A DNA stretch of 64,000 bases, from assembly GCF_036669915.1 (NCBI RefSeq), contig NC_089325.1, positions 14,519,235 to 14,583,234 on the forward strand, in the 5' to 3' direction. A program made the translations under genes and the position numbers. Of the stretch, positions 22,300 through 43,781 are shown one piece after another. Every line of letters begins with the position of its first letter. Within the stretch, counting starts at the first letter, position 1. The notes beneath the pieces were generated by a model, which ran no database searches, had not been told where the DNA came from, and saw only the letters and a list, made by a program, of their open reading frames with translations. This DNA is from Pocillopora verrucosa. Its lineage: Eukaryota > Cnidaria > Anthozoa > Scleractinia > Pocilloporidae.

Positions 22300-24477
22300 T
22301 TTAGCGTTATTTTTTACACCAAATCAGAAATTTTGACGCCCGTCATATGAGCCGCTGACTGTCGTCAATTTCTGCTTATGTCATGGCAATTTCAAGCGAT
22401 TGACGTTTCGATCTTCACTTCCTCGGATGGTTTTGGCGTTGTCTTATTGTTTAAAGGTAAGAACGATTAGAAACGTAGGTGTTTGAATATGCAGTTCACA
22501 GCCAGCTAAATACATTTCCCATGTAGCTCGCATATACTTTGTTCTGCCTTGAAAGTAGTTGCGATAGACTTTCATCACATCAGCAATTTCGATTACTTGG
22601 ACAATAACAATCTGTTTCTCGTACCTTTGTTTCGGGATGCGAAGTTTGGCGTGCAAATTCTTTAAATTGAATGCAAAGATAAGGGTCTAATTAAAAACCT
22701 CCAAACGATATCCCATTGTGTGTGCCTTTCTTAATCCGCTCGGTGTTTCACTTCAGTACTAACCCGAGGTAAATCTGCGGCTATCATGGTTAACTTAATC
22801 TATGTCGGGCCTCTTGTTGGCTGACAAGGAATGCGTAAAATATTTAGTTTTGCTGTGACGTGTTTTTATTCACTGGAAAAATGGCGGAGTCTTCTCTAAA
22901 TTAAAACAAATTAAGAGCAAGTAGAAGTCTCAAGTTCCTTTTAAGTTTAATTTAGACGGAAACCAGAAATGTCCATAAATTTCAACTAAAGAACCGAGTT
23001 TGCATTTTACCCCTGGTCAGCAGTCTTCAGTCTGCATTTTACCCTCAGTCTGTATTTTACCCCTGGTCTGCAGTCTTCAGTCTGCATTTTACCTTCAGTC
23101 TGTATTTTACCCCCGGTCTGCAGTCTGCAGTCTGCTGTTAACACAGACCGCTTTGCAGTTCACAGCCACCTACATGCATTTCCCTTGTTAATTAAAAAGG
23201 AATAAACGGTTCTGCTGAGCAATATTAGGTAGCTTTAACATACATGTAGCTCATGTATACTTTCTTGGGCCTTAAAGTATAGTAGCGATAGACTTTCATC
23301 ACTCATCGGCAACTACCAGTTACATGTAAGACACAAGCTAAAGAATGTTTAATTTAATTGTTTCAGCGGCTAAGTAGGAAAACAGTCGCAAAATCGCGAC
23401 TGACAGACAAATTTTAGTACAAAAGGAAGATCTTTAGTCGCAAATGCGATCGTATCGGTCGCAATGGCGAGCCCTGACTGACTATAAATCCCATGTGATC
23501 CCAAAGTCATAGCAACCGCGGTCATAAACAGTTGATTCTTTTAGAGCTAAGTCAGCATTTTACCCCCGGTCTGCAGTCTGCAGTCTGCATTTCACACTGA
23601 CCCGATTGCAAATTGACTTCTGGTGGACAAAATATCTGTTCCCACGAGGAAGAGGGTCACTGGCTACAAATAAAAAAATTGTTCAGTAAAAGCAGTGGGC
23701 ATGTTTGTTAACGGATGTTCAACAAAAGTAGAGCAAGTCCGCGCGTGTTTCGAAACGGTCTGACATTAATGATCTGCGCGTGGTGAATTGAAAGGTTTTT
23801 TTTCATTCGGAGAACAAATCAAGTGATTTGATTTCTCTCTGTTTTTCTCAAATCTGAGCAATTGTCTACATGTCACGGGATTATTTGCTTAATCACGGTT
23901 CGAGACTTTCTTTCAACTTCTCCATTTCCTTAACGGAGAAATATACTCTAGAAGTCATCTAGCTTTTACCTTCGCCATTAAAAAAAAACATGTATATATC
24001 AAATTAAATACGGTCAAAGAACAGCTAGATAGTCCGAATTTTGTTTCGGTCGTTAGCGGTCCTTTTTGCACCGAATAAGGGTTAAGGCTCAAAAGTCATT
24101 ATGTACCTTGGCAAGTGTTTAGAAAGGCGCACGAATGACTTGTTGAAAGATCGATACCACTTTCAACCCCAAAAAAGGAAAAGCGTAAAATTCTACTGTG
24201 TAGAATTCCATACCGCCATTTATAAGGTGTGCAACGTGCCGTCCTCTTTTTCATCTCTCCTCCATAGCATTGGAACAGATACAATTCGAGAAAAAGGCCT
24301 CTTTTAATTCGATCGAAAAAATTGCTCCCTTTTCATATTTCTTAAAATAACTTTCCTGTTGTGTTGTGCTTGGGCTTGGCACCTTGGGATTTTGACACCA
24401 TTTGCATACTTGCTCTCTGTCGGATTCAATCGTAGAAATTATCTTTATTTATTTATTTTTACTCAGGTGTAATAATC
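22300..24477. other. repeat-rich flank: TGCAG repeats and a local duplication
   Basis: A segment at 22491-22613 (GCAGTTCACAGCCA..., ending AGACTTTCATCAC) is repeated at 23155-23303 with a roughly 65-base insertion. At about 23000-23140 several units of the type CAGTCTGCATTTTACCC/CAGTCTGTATTTTACCC stand in tandem, and a further copy lies at 23555-23600. No gene was seen. Confidence 0.6.
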
Positions 24478-24939
24478 ATGAACCCGTTTTGTTGCATAAG
24501 GACCATCAGAGACGTTTCCACCTTCTCCTTCATTTGTCCAGTCCTCTGGTATCTCCTCATCGCCACCTTTCCACTAGAAGTGCTAGCAGATGTCTATTTT
24601 TTCGAAATCCCATATCATCTACGTGTGATCCCTGGTTTTTTTTTAGTGCTCATCCATGCTATATCCATGTGGACGCTTAGTAAGACGCTACAATTATGTG
24701 TCGGCGCGTCAACTATCTTGTCTCTCCTCCTGTCAACCTTAATCAATATGCCCATGGTTACTTTCATCACCTTGCTTGTGTCGGTCGTGGGACCCGAATT
24801 TTTCGTATTTACCTATATTCTTGTAGCCTTTGGGGTTTGGCTGACCACGTGGATACTGAAAAAGTGCATGGTATGGACACTTCATCGATGCTCATTTTAT
24901 TTCAAAATATTCAATGATGCTGCTAAGTCGGTCATTTGA
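24478..24939 (+). CDS. small multi-pass membrane protein, unrecognised
   Basis: The 153-codon frame begins MNPFCCIRTIRD. An acceptor-like pyrimidine tract ending TTTACTCAG lies 11 bases before the ATG, suggesting a 5' UTR intron. About four to five hydrophobic stretches follow, e.g. CPVLWYLLIATFPLEVLA, IPGFFLVLIHAISMW, LCVGASTILSLLLSTLI and FFVFTYILVAFGVWLTTWI, then a basic, cysteine-containing tail. Length, composition and splice context favour a real gene, but no family is recognised. The next coding exon on this strand is the Mab-21-like gene at 26458. I looked for a donor that would join the two in phase and found none convincing. Confidence 0.5.
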   Translation: MNPFCCIRTIRDVSTFSFICPVLWYLLIATFPLEVLADVYFFEIPYHLRVIPGFFLVLIHAISMWTLSKTLQLCVGASTILSLLLSTLINMPMVTFITLLVSVVGPEFFVFTYILVAFGVWLTTWILKKCMVWTLHRCSFYFKIFNDAAKSVI

Positions 24940-24979
24940 ACCCAGTGCTCTAAGCGCGCATTTGAGGGGTCTCATTGAT

Positions 24980-25095
24980 GGGGCTAAGCCGTCAGCCGTA
25001 AAAGAGCTTAAAATCTAACCGTGAGCCGTCAAAAGGGAAGAACTTTTACCGTCAACAGTCAAAAATACAAATCAATATTTACCGTCAAACGATTT
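24980..25095. repeat. CCGTCAACCGTCAAAA-type short repeat cluster
   Basis: Degenerate repeats of the type CCGTCAaCCGTCAAAA. The same motif returns at 25900-26060 on the other side of a LINE fragment. Confidence 0.6.
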
Positions 25096-25394
25096 AAAGA
25101 ATCCTCTCTTTCGGCTGCTTGCTAACAACAGTTTTAGAACTGGAAGAAGTTTTAGAATGGTAAACTAGTCTTAAGATTTCCAAAAAAAAACTCAGTTTAT
25201 CGTCATTTTCACTGATTTTCACCTGTAAAAGCGGCAGTTAATAAATATCTTAATAATCGACTTAATACTTTGATATTAAAAAATAGCCGACTCCATTGAT
25301 AACATTTCTTAGTACACGCCACTAGTGGAGGGGATAGGGGGCGGGAGCCTGGGAGAACAGAGGATGGAAGAGGGCGGCCAGCGGAATCTACATG

Positions 25395-25840
25395 ACAGAG
25401 AGTTAACTGATGTGTAACTCAACGAAAACGGGAGTGGTCCAATTTTCATCTCGTTATCTAGAGCGTCAACTTATAGCTAAAGAGAATATTTCAGGCTCTG
25501 AAATTAACACAAGCATAAACGCGCGTGATGTTGGGTTGACTCTCGATCGGTGCTTGACGATTTCCACTCATGTTAGCAACCTATGCAAGTTTGCAGCCTA
25601 CGCCCTCAAGCCTATTGGGACTATTTGGCCGTACCTCGCTCAATCAAGTACGGAAAAACTGATACACGCCTTTGTGTCACCCGAATTGGACTGTTTGTAA
25701 CAGTCTCTTGTACGATCTTCCTGATAAAGAGGTCTTCAAACTGGTCCCACATATCCAGAACTCGGTCGCCCGACCAATCACAAAAACAAGGAATATGGAA
25801 CACATTACTGTAACTCCAATTCTCATTTTTTTATAATAAA
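25395..25840 (+). pseudogene. LINE reverse-transcriptase fragment, frameshifted
   Basis: Translation gives the C-terminal part of a non-LTR reverse transcriptase: STKTGVVQFSSRYL, then DVGLTLDRCLTISTHVSNLC, FVSPELDC, and after a one-base shift at about 25697-25700, NSLLYDLPDKEVFKL, HIQNSVAR and HITVTPIL. This is the usual order at the end of the RT domain in L2/CR1/jockey-like elements. An extra T in the DC-NSL region breaks the frame. Only this piece of the element remains. Confidence 0.8.
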
Positions 25841-25899
25841 ATAACAACAGACATACTAAACATCAATTTTTACTCCAAGAAATATATCTTCCTAATTGG

Positions 25900-26070
25900 C
25901 GTCAACCGTCAAAGGCCTAAAAATTAATCGTCAACTGTCAAAATCGAAAACAAAATATAACTGTCAACCGTCAAAATGAAAATTAAACAAAAATTAACCG
26001 TCAACCGTCAAAGGTCTTAAAAAACTAGCCGTCAACCGTCAAAATAAAAAAAAAAAAAAAACTAAAACCC
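25900..26070. repeat. CCGTCAACCGTCAAA short repeats
   Basis: At least six degenerate copies, ending in a poly-A run. They match the cluster at 24980-25095 and looser traces around 58920-58960 and 59215-59285 in reverse orientation. Confidence 0.65.
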
Positions 26071-26457
26071 TCCACCATTAAAGCTAGCCAGCAATTAAGA
26101 TTCTCAATTAAACATTAATTTTATGAAAATTCCTTTGATTTTTTTTTTAAGAACAAATATCCAAGTCACGTGGATTCGTGTTTAGACGGTTTGGACTTCT
26201 AAGAAGAGGGCCTGGGTTAACCGACATTGCAGCCGTCAAACGGCCTTAGAGTTGACCATCAATCGTCGAAAAGCAGCTCAGTATCACTGTCAGAGGGTTT
26301 GATGGTCTATCAGATATCACTTTCCTATCAACTCGTCACGAACAGATACAATTATTTAGTGTCTATGTTTCCGAATATGCACTCACTTTGTTGTCATTTC
26401 CACTAATTTTCGCCTAACCTTGGTACCTAAGGAAGTATTTTTCTTTTTATCTGCAGC

Positions 26458-27959
26458 TTTTGTTATTTCCCGTTGCGTGTGGCCACAGAAAAGTTGCCTT
26501 TACCGGAAGAAGTTCCGTTCCTCTTCGAGAGATCATTTTGACCGTCGACGAAGAAATTCCCACAGAGCAAGATTTTCAAGAACTAAAAACTAACGCTCTA
26601 CCCTATTTATCAGACGTTCAGACTGCTCTGGAAAAGGGATGGAGGCCAACCAATTATTTTTTCGCAGGAAGCACAGTAGAGAGATTTGGCATCGCAATGA
26701 TGATTTCGCAAGAACCAAGATGCTTCGGAAAGGCACCCTTAGGCTCATTAGATGCCGACCTTGACATGATGTTTTGCTGTTCGGGAGTAAAAGCTTCCTT
26801 TTCTGGTCAGGATGATCTTCTTGTTGAGCCAGTTTTCAGTGGTAAGGAAGGTTTCACGGGATATGCTCACCTTACTTACTTCACTCCCAGCGTCGAGAAA
26901 GTATTTGTCAGTTCAACCCTTCACAGACAGAAGGCGATTGGTGCTGTTCAAAACATGCCCGTTGACAATCTACCCAGCGATACATGTTGTTTTGGCACAA
27001 TCGACTCCGGCCCCAAAGTCAGTTTCAGCTCCAGGGGGCCCACGATGAAGCTTTGTATTGCTCCTCTTTTCGAGGCTGACTTCACCATCTGTATCCATTG
27101 CCTTGAGTGGCCATACATGAGTGACTGGTCTTCTCGTCCAAGGTACTGGCCCAGTGCAACAGATGTAGAGAGAATCTTGTCACTTGGTTGCCATCTTGTG
27201 GCCAAACCAGCACCAAGCGACAAGAATAAAACGAGCTGGAGATTTTCGTTTTCCCTCGCCGAGGTGGAGCTTTCCAAACTTGTCCCAGACACAGCGAGGA
27301 AATGTTTCTTAGCTCTAAAAATTATCCTGAAAGACCATCTTCAACCCGTGGAGCCAAGACTTACTTCTTATCACATCAAAACTATTTTCTTGAATATTCT
27401 TGAAAAAATACCAGTTGGTTTCTGGGTGGAGGAAAACATAGAAGAATGTTTCCTGGTATTGCTAGTGGAGCTTCGAGATGCTTTGAAGTCTAGAAATTGT
27501 CCCCATCACTGGTTCAGCTCCGTCAATTTGTTCAAATCAGAGGTTTCGCTGTTTTGCTTGAACACCATGCACTGGCTGTCTTTGGTTAAGAAAGTGGAAA
27601 TAATTCTGCGCGACCCTGCTTCATTCATTTTTGACGATGGATGCTGTTGTCTTTCACCGTGCTGCTGTCCGGTGCCGCATCAAATATTTACTCGACGAAC
27701 CGGCGATCAACTATCTACAGATTATATGGAGATCCCATTTTCTGTCAATGGTCATGGAGACCCGTCGGTTGGCGATTACGCTGGTCAATCATCACCTGAA
27801 TTCCCATCTCCAAGGTCTGAAGCTCATCTCCACGGTGGAAGTTTGTTTGAACACGACAAAGAACAAGTAATCACTTCTGAACCAGATCGATTTGTTGCGC
27901 CAGGAGCCTGTTTGTATCCGAGTGAACCTGCAGACCACGTATTGTTTCTTCCCGTGTAG
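26458..27959 (+). CDS. Mab-21 / cGAS-like nucleotidyltransferase, main exon
   Basis: The exon opens after a strong acceptor (TTTTTATCTGCAG) with two bases of a split codon, and encodes about 500 residues to a stop at 27957. The first residues are therefore on an unseen upstream exon; there is no in-frame ATG before the catalytic motif. Visible residues 70-71 give the nucleotidyltransferase G-S (AGSTVERFGIA). DADLDMMF at 98-105 supplies the D-x-D pair, and D207 in FEADFTICI is the likely third acid, so the cGAS-type triad looks complete. The C-terminal half has the Mab-21 helical pattern (WRFSFSLAEVELSKLVPD, CFLALKIILKDHL, TSYHIKTIFLNI, FWVEENIEECFLVLLVELRD). No cGAS-type zinc thumb was recognised. 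In animals these proteins sense nucleic acids and make cyclic dinucleotides, or are inactive Mab-21 proteins; the intact triad favours an enzyme. A cysteine cluster (DDGCCCLSPCCCP) near the end is unusual. Confidence 0.85.
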
Positions 27960-28343
27960 AACATTTACCCCCACTCAAAGATCATATGAGAGCATATTGG
28001 AACTGCTGTTTCAGACAGAATAGGCGACAACTTCCTCTCAGATGTCTTCGTGTCAGTCCATATTGAGGACACACTTCAACAGGCTCATAATACAAGACCA
28101 ACCTTGAAGGAAATTTTTTTTAATTGTTGTACCAGTTTAACATTTTTTAATATATTTCGAGCCATTTTTTTAACATCGCTCACACTCCTCACCTCACTTA
28201 CTAGCTAAGTCGTTAAAAAAGGGTGTGAGTCCTCGATTTTGGTCCTCTTAGATAAAAATTACCGATAAGAACTGTTTGGTACACGATTTCCCCAGAACAG
28301 CTACTTACTTACATATTCAAACACTACACAGAGTAATTGTGCC
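27960..28343. other. 3' flank of the Mab-21-like gene
   Basis: AT-rich, with no clear gene. It probably contains the 3' UTR, but no definite polyadenylation signal was chosen. Confidence 0.4.
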
Positions 28344-28427
28344 AAAACGCTCGTTTTTCACGAACGGCTTCTTTGTTTTTCCAAGCTTGGAAAAACAAAG
28401 AAGCCGTTCGTGAAAAACGAGCGTTTT
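28344..28427. repeat. 84-bp perfect palindrome
   Basis: Two 42-base arms are exact reverse complements with no spacer, centred on AAGCTT (28383-28388). The left arm begins AAAACGCTCGTTTTTCACGA. It ends 9 bases before the inverted-repeat element at 28437. Confidence 0.95.
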
Positions 28428-28436
28428 TGTGAAAAT

Positions 28437-29156
28437 AGGGACCTTAAGCAACCAGGAAGGCAGCATCGAGGAAGACGTCGTTCAAAAGTTGAAGTTATAT
28501 TCTTCTTTAGAATTTCGTCATGGCTGCATGGATATGTTTACGCCTTAACACCTCGACTTCAGCATAACGTTTGGGATCAGCGTTGATCTGCCGCTGGGGT
28601 TTCCGCTCCCAGCCAACGCAAATTCTTGTGATTTCGCATTGTTAGGGAGTTTAAAAACCTAGCAACGTCGTCAACAGCAACGGGAACGTCACTAAACAAA
28701 GCCTTTGTGAGTTAAATGAGCAGAACTATGGCTGTGCACGTGTTTTATGAATCTTTGAAAATTTCTTTGCGTCCTCTGCAAAACAACAACGTGAAATAAC
28801 CAAATTTGCGTCGTCTGGAGAAGAATAATTACTGCTACTTTTTTAAATTTCTAATTAAGGGCTGTGTTCCATATTCAGTTTCGAGATTGTTTTGACAGTG
28901 GGAAATAAAATAAATGAAATAAACTAAATGACTTTAGAGTAACGCCAAATTCGTAGATAAAATATAATTTCATTTTTTAACCGACATTGTCCACGGTGTC
29001 ACCGTCGTCGTTTCTTAAACTCCCTGTTGTTTTGCAGAGGATGGCTAAGAAATATACAACATTTTAGAACGCGCGTGCTGAGCTTTTGATCTGACTATGA
29101 GATCTTTGGGGCCACGTTCTCGTTACCGTCACCGTTGTGGTTTGCTTAAAGTCCCT
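28437..29156. mobile_element. nested inverted-repeat (MITE-like) elements
   Basis: The outer ends are AGGGACCTTAAGCAACC at 28437 and its imperfect inverse GGTTTGCTTAAAGTCCCT ending at 29156 (about 720 bp). Inside, AGGGAGTTTAAAAACC at 28644 and its inverse TTTCTTAAACTCCCT ending at 29025 bound a second element (about 382 bp). No protein is encoded, so these would be non-autonomous copies. Confidence 0.6.
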
Positions 29157-30054
29157 GAAAGCTGTTCAAAAAGACGATGCAATGCTTCCGGAAGTTGGCT
29201 GTTGTAATGATAATTTTCTCTTTCAATTTCGTGGCGTTACTTTTGTTTCAAGAATACGATTTCGTTTTAATCAATGTCGTGATCGTCTTGATGAATATAT
29301 CACGGCGGATCTTTGAACTCGGGTCAAAAGGACACTCAGCTCTTTCATGTGCTATTGGTTGGATCAATGGTTATTCTTTTATCCCATAATACAACAAATC
29401 GTAGTTTCAAGATAATATCCTGTAAACATATTATTTCTATGGCTTGTGGTTGACTTTTATCCAGACCTCTTGAATACTCAGCAGTTTCCTACGTTTCACT
29501 CCTAGATTTCAGTATTAATTCTTTAACCGTCTGCCACATATAAGTTAGTAATTGATATTTTCTTTATTCTCATCACTGGTCTGCTTGATATTGCATCGAT
29601 ATTTTAAGGAGAAATTATTTCCTGGTCAATCCTGGGGGTTAAAGGGTTGGGAGTCAAGTCCTGGGAGTTGCCTCTGATGTATGATTAAACAATTTTTTTT
29701 TATCATTGAAGAGAAAAGAACAAGCAATACGTTTTCTACTCAGTGCAAAAGTAAGCTATTTACGTCCAGTCGGACACCCCAGTTAACACTGTTCGCAAAT
29801 TAACGTGCCTAAGTTTCCCACAATTCCTGGCAAATTTGTCAATGGACCACCATTTTGCCCCAAAACAAGTGATCGAGTATTGTTTACCTACCTTGACCTC
29901 CAAGGAAAGTGCGAGAATTAGTATTCACCGTTATGGTTTTTCTTGTCTCCGTTTGCCCTCTCACACAAGATAAATAAGACGAACCAAAAAAACGGCCCCA
30001 GCCTGCTTTTCAGTCCACTACTTATGGAAAAAAAAAAAAAAGGATAAAGAGAAT
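29157..30054. repeat. intergenic with one short inverted-repeat copy
   Basis: About 29485-29650 carries the dispersed family described at 32154-32365 (TTTATTCTCATCACTGGTCTG ... GGTTAAAGGGTT). The hydrophobic 70-codon frame at 29177-29389 has no supporting context. Confidence 0.55.
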
Positions 30055-30128
30055 AGGCACCGATGGGATTTGAACCCATGACCTCCTGTTTACTAGACAG
30101 GCGCTCTAACCAACTGAGCTACGGCGCC
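30055..30128 (-). tRNA. tRNA-Thr (anticodon AGT)
   Basis: Minus-strand cloverleaf: acceptor GGCGCCG (30128-30122) pairs with CGGTGCC. The D arm is GCTCAGTTGGTTAGAGC, the anticodon arm CCTGTCTAGTAAACAGG gives AGT, and the T arm is GTCATGGGTTCAAATCCCAT. A long T run follows about 25 bases downstream. There is no intron. Confidence 0.95.
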
Positions 30129-30529
30129 CTTCATACGTCCAACTTACTTTTTGCTTCAGATTTGATTCGTTATTATCCATGGAACTGACACACCAATAAC
30201 CAGCAAGGGTATTGACCAATTAGGTAACGTGACATTCCTTTACTTAAGGTGAAAAGCGCAAATCAGAATAAACAGTGGTCCAAAAACATGAATCTCGGTC
30301 GTTTGTGAAGAAAAGAAAATTAAAAACTTGCAAAAGTAAAACTGGTAAAATTAGTTTCTGTGCAAGTTGCTATCGGTGGATTATAGCTGAGCTGATACGT
30401 TGTGAAAAATTATAATTGATTGCATTTGCTCGAATAAATTTTCATCATGGTTTACAGAGAATGTACTTCTTGACATTCTCAAAAAATAGTGTGACAAAAA
30501 CGTTTATTTTAGGTAAAATAATTAATATA

Positions 30530-30601
30530 GGGCCTGTCCGGGAGTCGAACCCGGGACCTCTCGCACCCAAAGCGAGAATCATGCCACTAGACCAACAGGC
30601 C
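30530..30601 (-). tRNA. tRNA-Pro (anticodon TGG)
   Basis: Minus-strand cloverleaf: acceptor GGCCTGT (30601-30595) pairs with ACAGGCC. The anticodon arm TCTCGCTTTGGGTGCGAGA gives TGG, and the T arm is CCCGGGTTCGACTCCCGG. It is 401 bases from tRNA-Thr and on the same strand. The downstream T run is short (TTTTA). Confidence 0.95.
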
Positions 30602-31222
30602 GCTTCTTAATTACTGGTCAGACAAAAAGATATAAGAATAAAAGAAAAAACATAACGGGTAGCAACGGGTTGATCTAACCATAATAGAGCAATATTTGGA
30701 TTTCATTTTCATTTCAGTCAATGGACGGTAACTCGCATAAAAGTCGCCCCAAATTTCGGAATTATCACAGAGGCTATAGAAAGGGTTTGGAATATCCATT
30801 CTAAGCTTACGAGGGATATAATGAAATTTCACACTTCGCCAATAAGATATCTAAGGCTTCTTCAAGATTGCGATGTCAAGATTTATGTTGGACAGTTGAT
30901 TGTTTCCCACACGACACACAACAGTGAAAGCGCGGCTACTAAGCCCAAGCAACGAAGCGTTCATGACTACGTACCTCGGCAGGAAATTCAATGTGGCGGA
31001 AAGTGTCTCTACTTAAAAAAAAAACTGGAATATTTTACTATGATGTATACCATAAACAGCTGAGAAACATTTAATTATTTTTACGAGCTTCCAAACATTA
31101 TGCCTGTAAGATTTTTTCTCTAAATCATGATTTTGAATGATACTTTAATGCCAAAAGAAGGGTGTACTTTTGATGAAATTTGTTATGTTTGGAAATCTTT
31201 TATGATCGATGTATTTTTTTAG
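30602..31222. other. gap before the first visible KIF3A exon
   Basis: The start codon exon of KIF3A should lie here or further up. I searched for an ATG followed by a phase-0 GT donor and found no convincing case. Confidence 0.4.
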
Positions 31223-42788
<11,566 letters not shown>

Positions 42789-43773
42789 TATTTTACATCT
42801 ACACCTCAGTAGAAACTATGTTACTATTAATCAAAAGTTATGTTTTTTTGCATTGTGAAATCAGGATTTCAATGCTAAATGGTCACTTTGATCATACACT
42901 CCATGCCATTTCCTTTCTTCGCTGCAAGTAACTTGAATGAATGGCTGAGACATTCCTGTTGGTCTTGCAAAGACAGATGAAGATAATTTTGTTTTATCAA
43001 TTGAGTTGATAATGTAAATTGCCTCTTGTAAAGAGTTTCTACAGCTAACCTTGAGCAAAGGGCTAATGCGAGACACATCAACCCTGGAAACTCGTAACCA
43101 GGGTCAACTCAACTCAGTTAATAAAATCAAATTATCTTGTTGAACTGCTCTTCCCCCCCTCCCCCCCCCCAGTTTCTTTAGAAACTTACCTCTTTTATTC
43201 AGATGACAGAAGACCCTGCTAGCATTGAATACATACATCATTCAATCCATTTGTCATGGCAGAAGTGGTTTATGCGTCAAAATTTAATGTGCAGAACATG
43301 TGTGGTATTTTAATTCTGCCACATAACAATGTCTCAAGATGGAGATAATAAACTTGAATGTTTATTTCTTTCTTACATCCTAATCATTTATGCTTGCATT
43401 GTGTTTCCCTACCACATCAACATGTGATCAAATGTTTTTGGAAAATTGTGGCGTGTGTATGTCGTTTAATATTTTTATTTGTGCTATTTATTTGAGAATA
43501 AGATACCATGTACATAGTACTGTAATTACAGATATGAACCACCATCAAATAAATTATTCATGCCAAGGATAATGAAATTAATTAAAGATACTGAACCATA
43601 TCAGTTGTGTTGGCTTGTATCAATTAAGAGTTAGTGGTAACATGTAACTTCTCCCTTCTGCATCCATAAATTATCCAGCAAACTGGTAATGAGAATGATC
43701 AAACTCATCAGGTAGAAGCTGTTATCTTGATTTAACACCAAATTCTTGTAACTAATTTACAGGGAAATTTGTA
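42789..43773 (+). other. KIF3A 3' UTR and flank
   Basis: Likely polyadenylation signal AATAAA at 43347-43352. The part at about 42960-43140 (GATAATGTAAATTGCC...AAGAGTTTCTA) is a copy of the repeat described at 50895-51100. A pyrimidine-rich C run is at 43152-43172. Confidence 0.5.
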
Positions 43774-43781
43774 GCAGCTAG

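Noticed and set aside
24478-26458. Fusion of the multi-pass ORF with the Mab-21-like exon
   Set aside because: The Mab-21 exon needs an upstream exon ending in phase 1. The GT sites near the end of the membrane ORF are phase 0 or 2, or poor donors.
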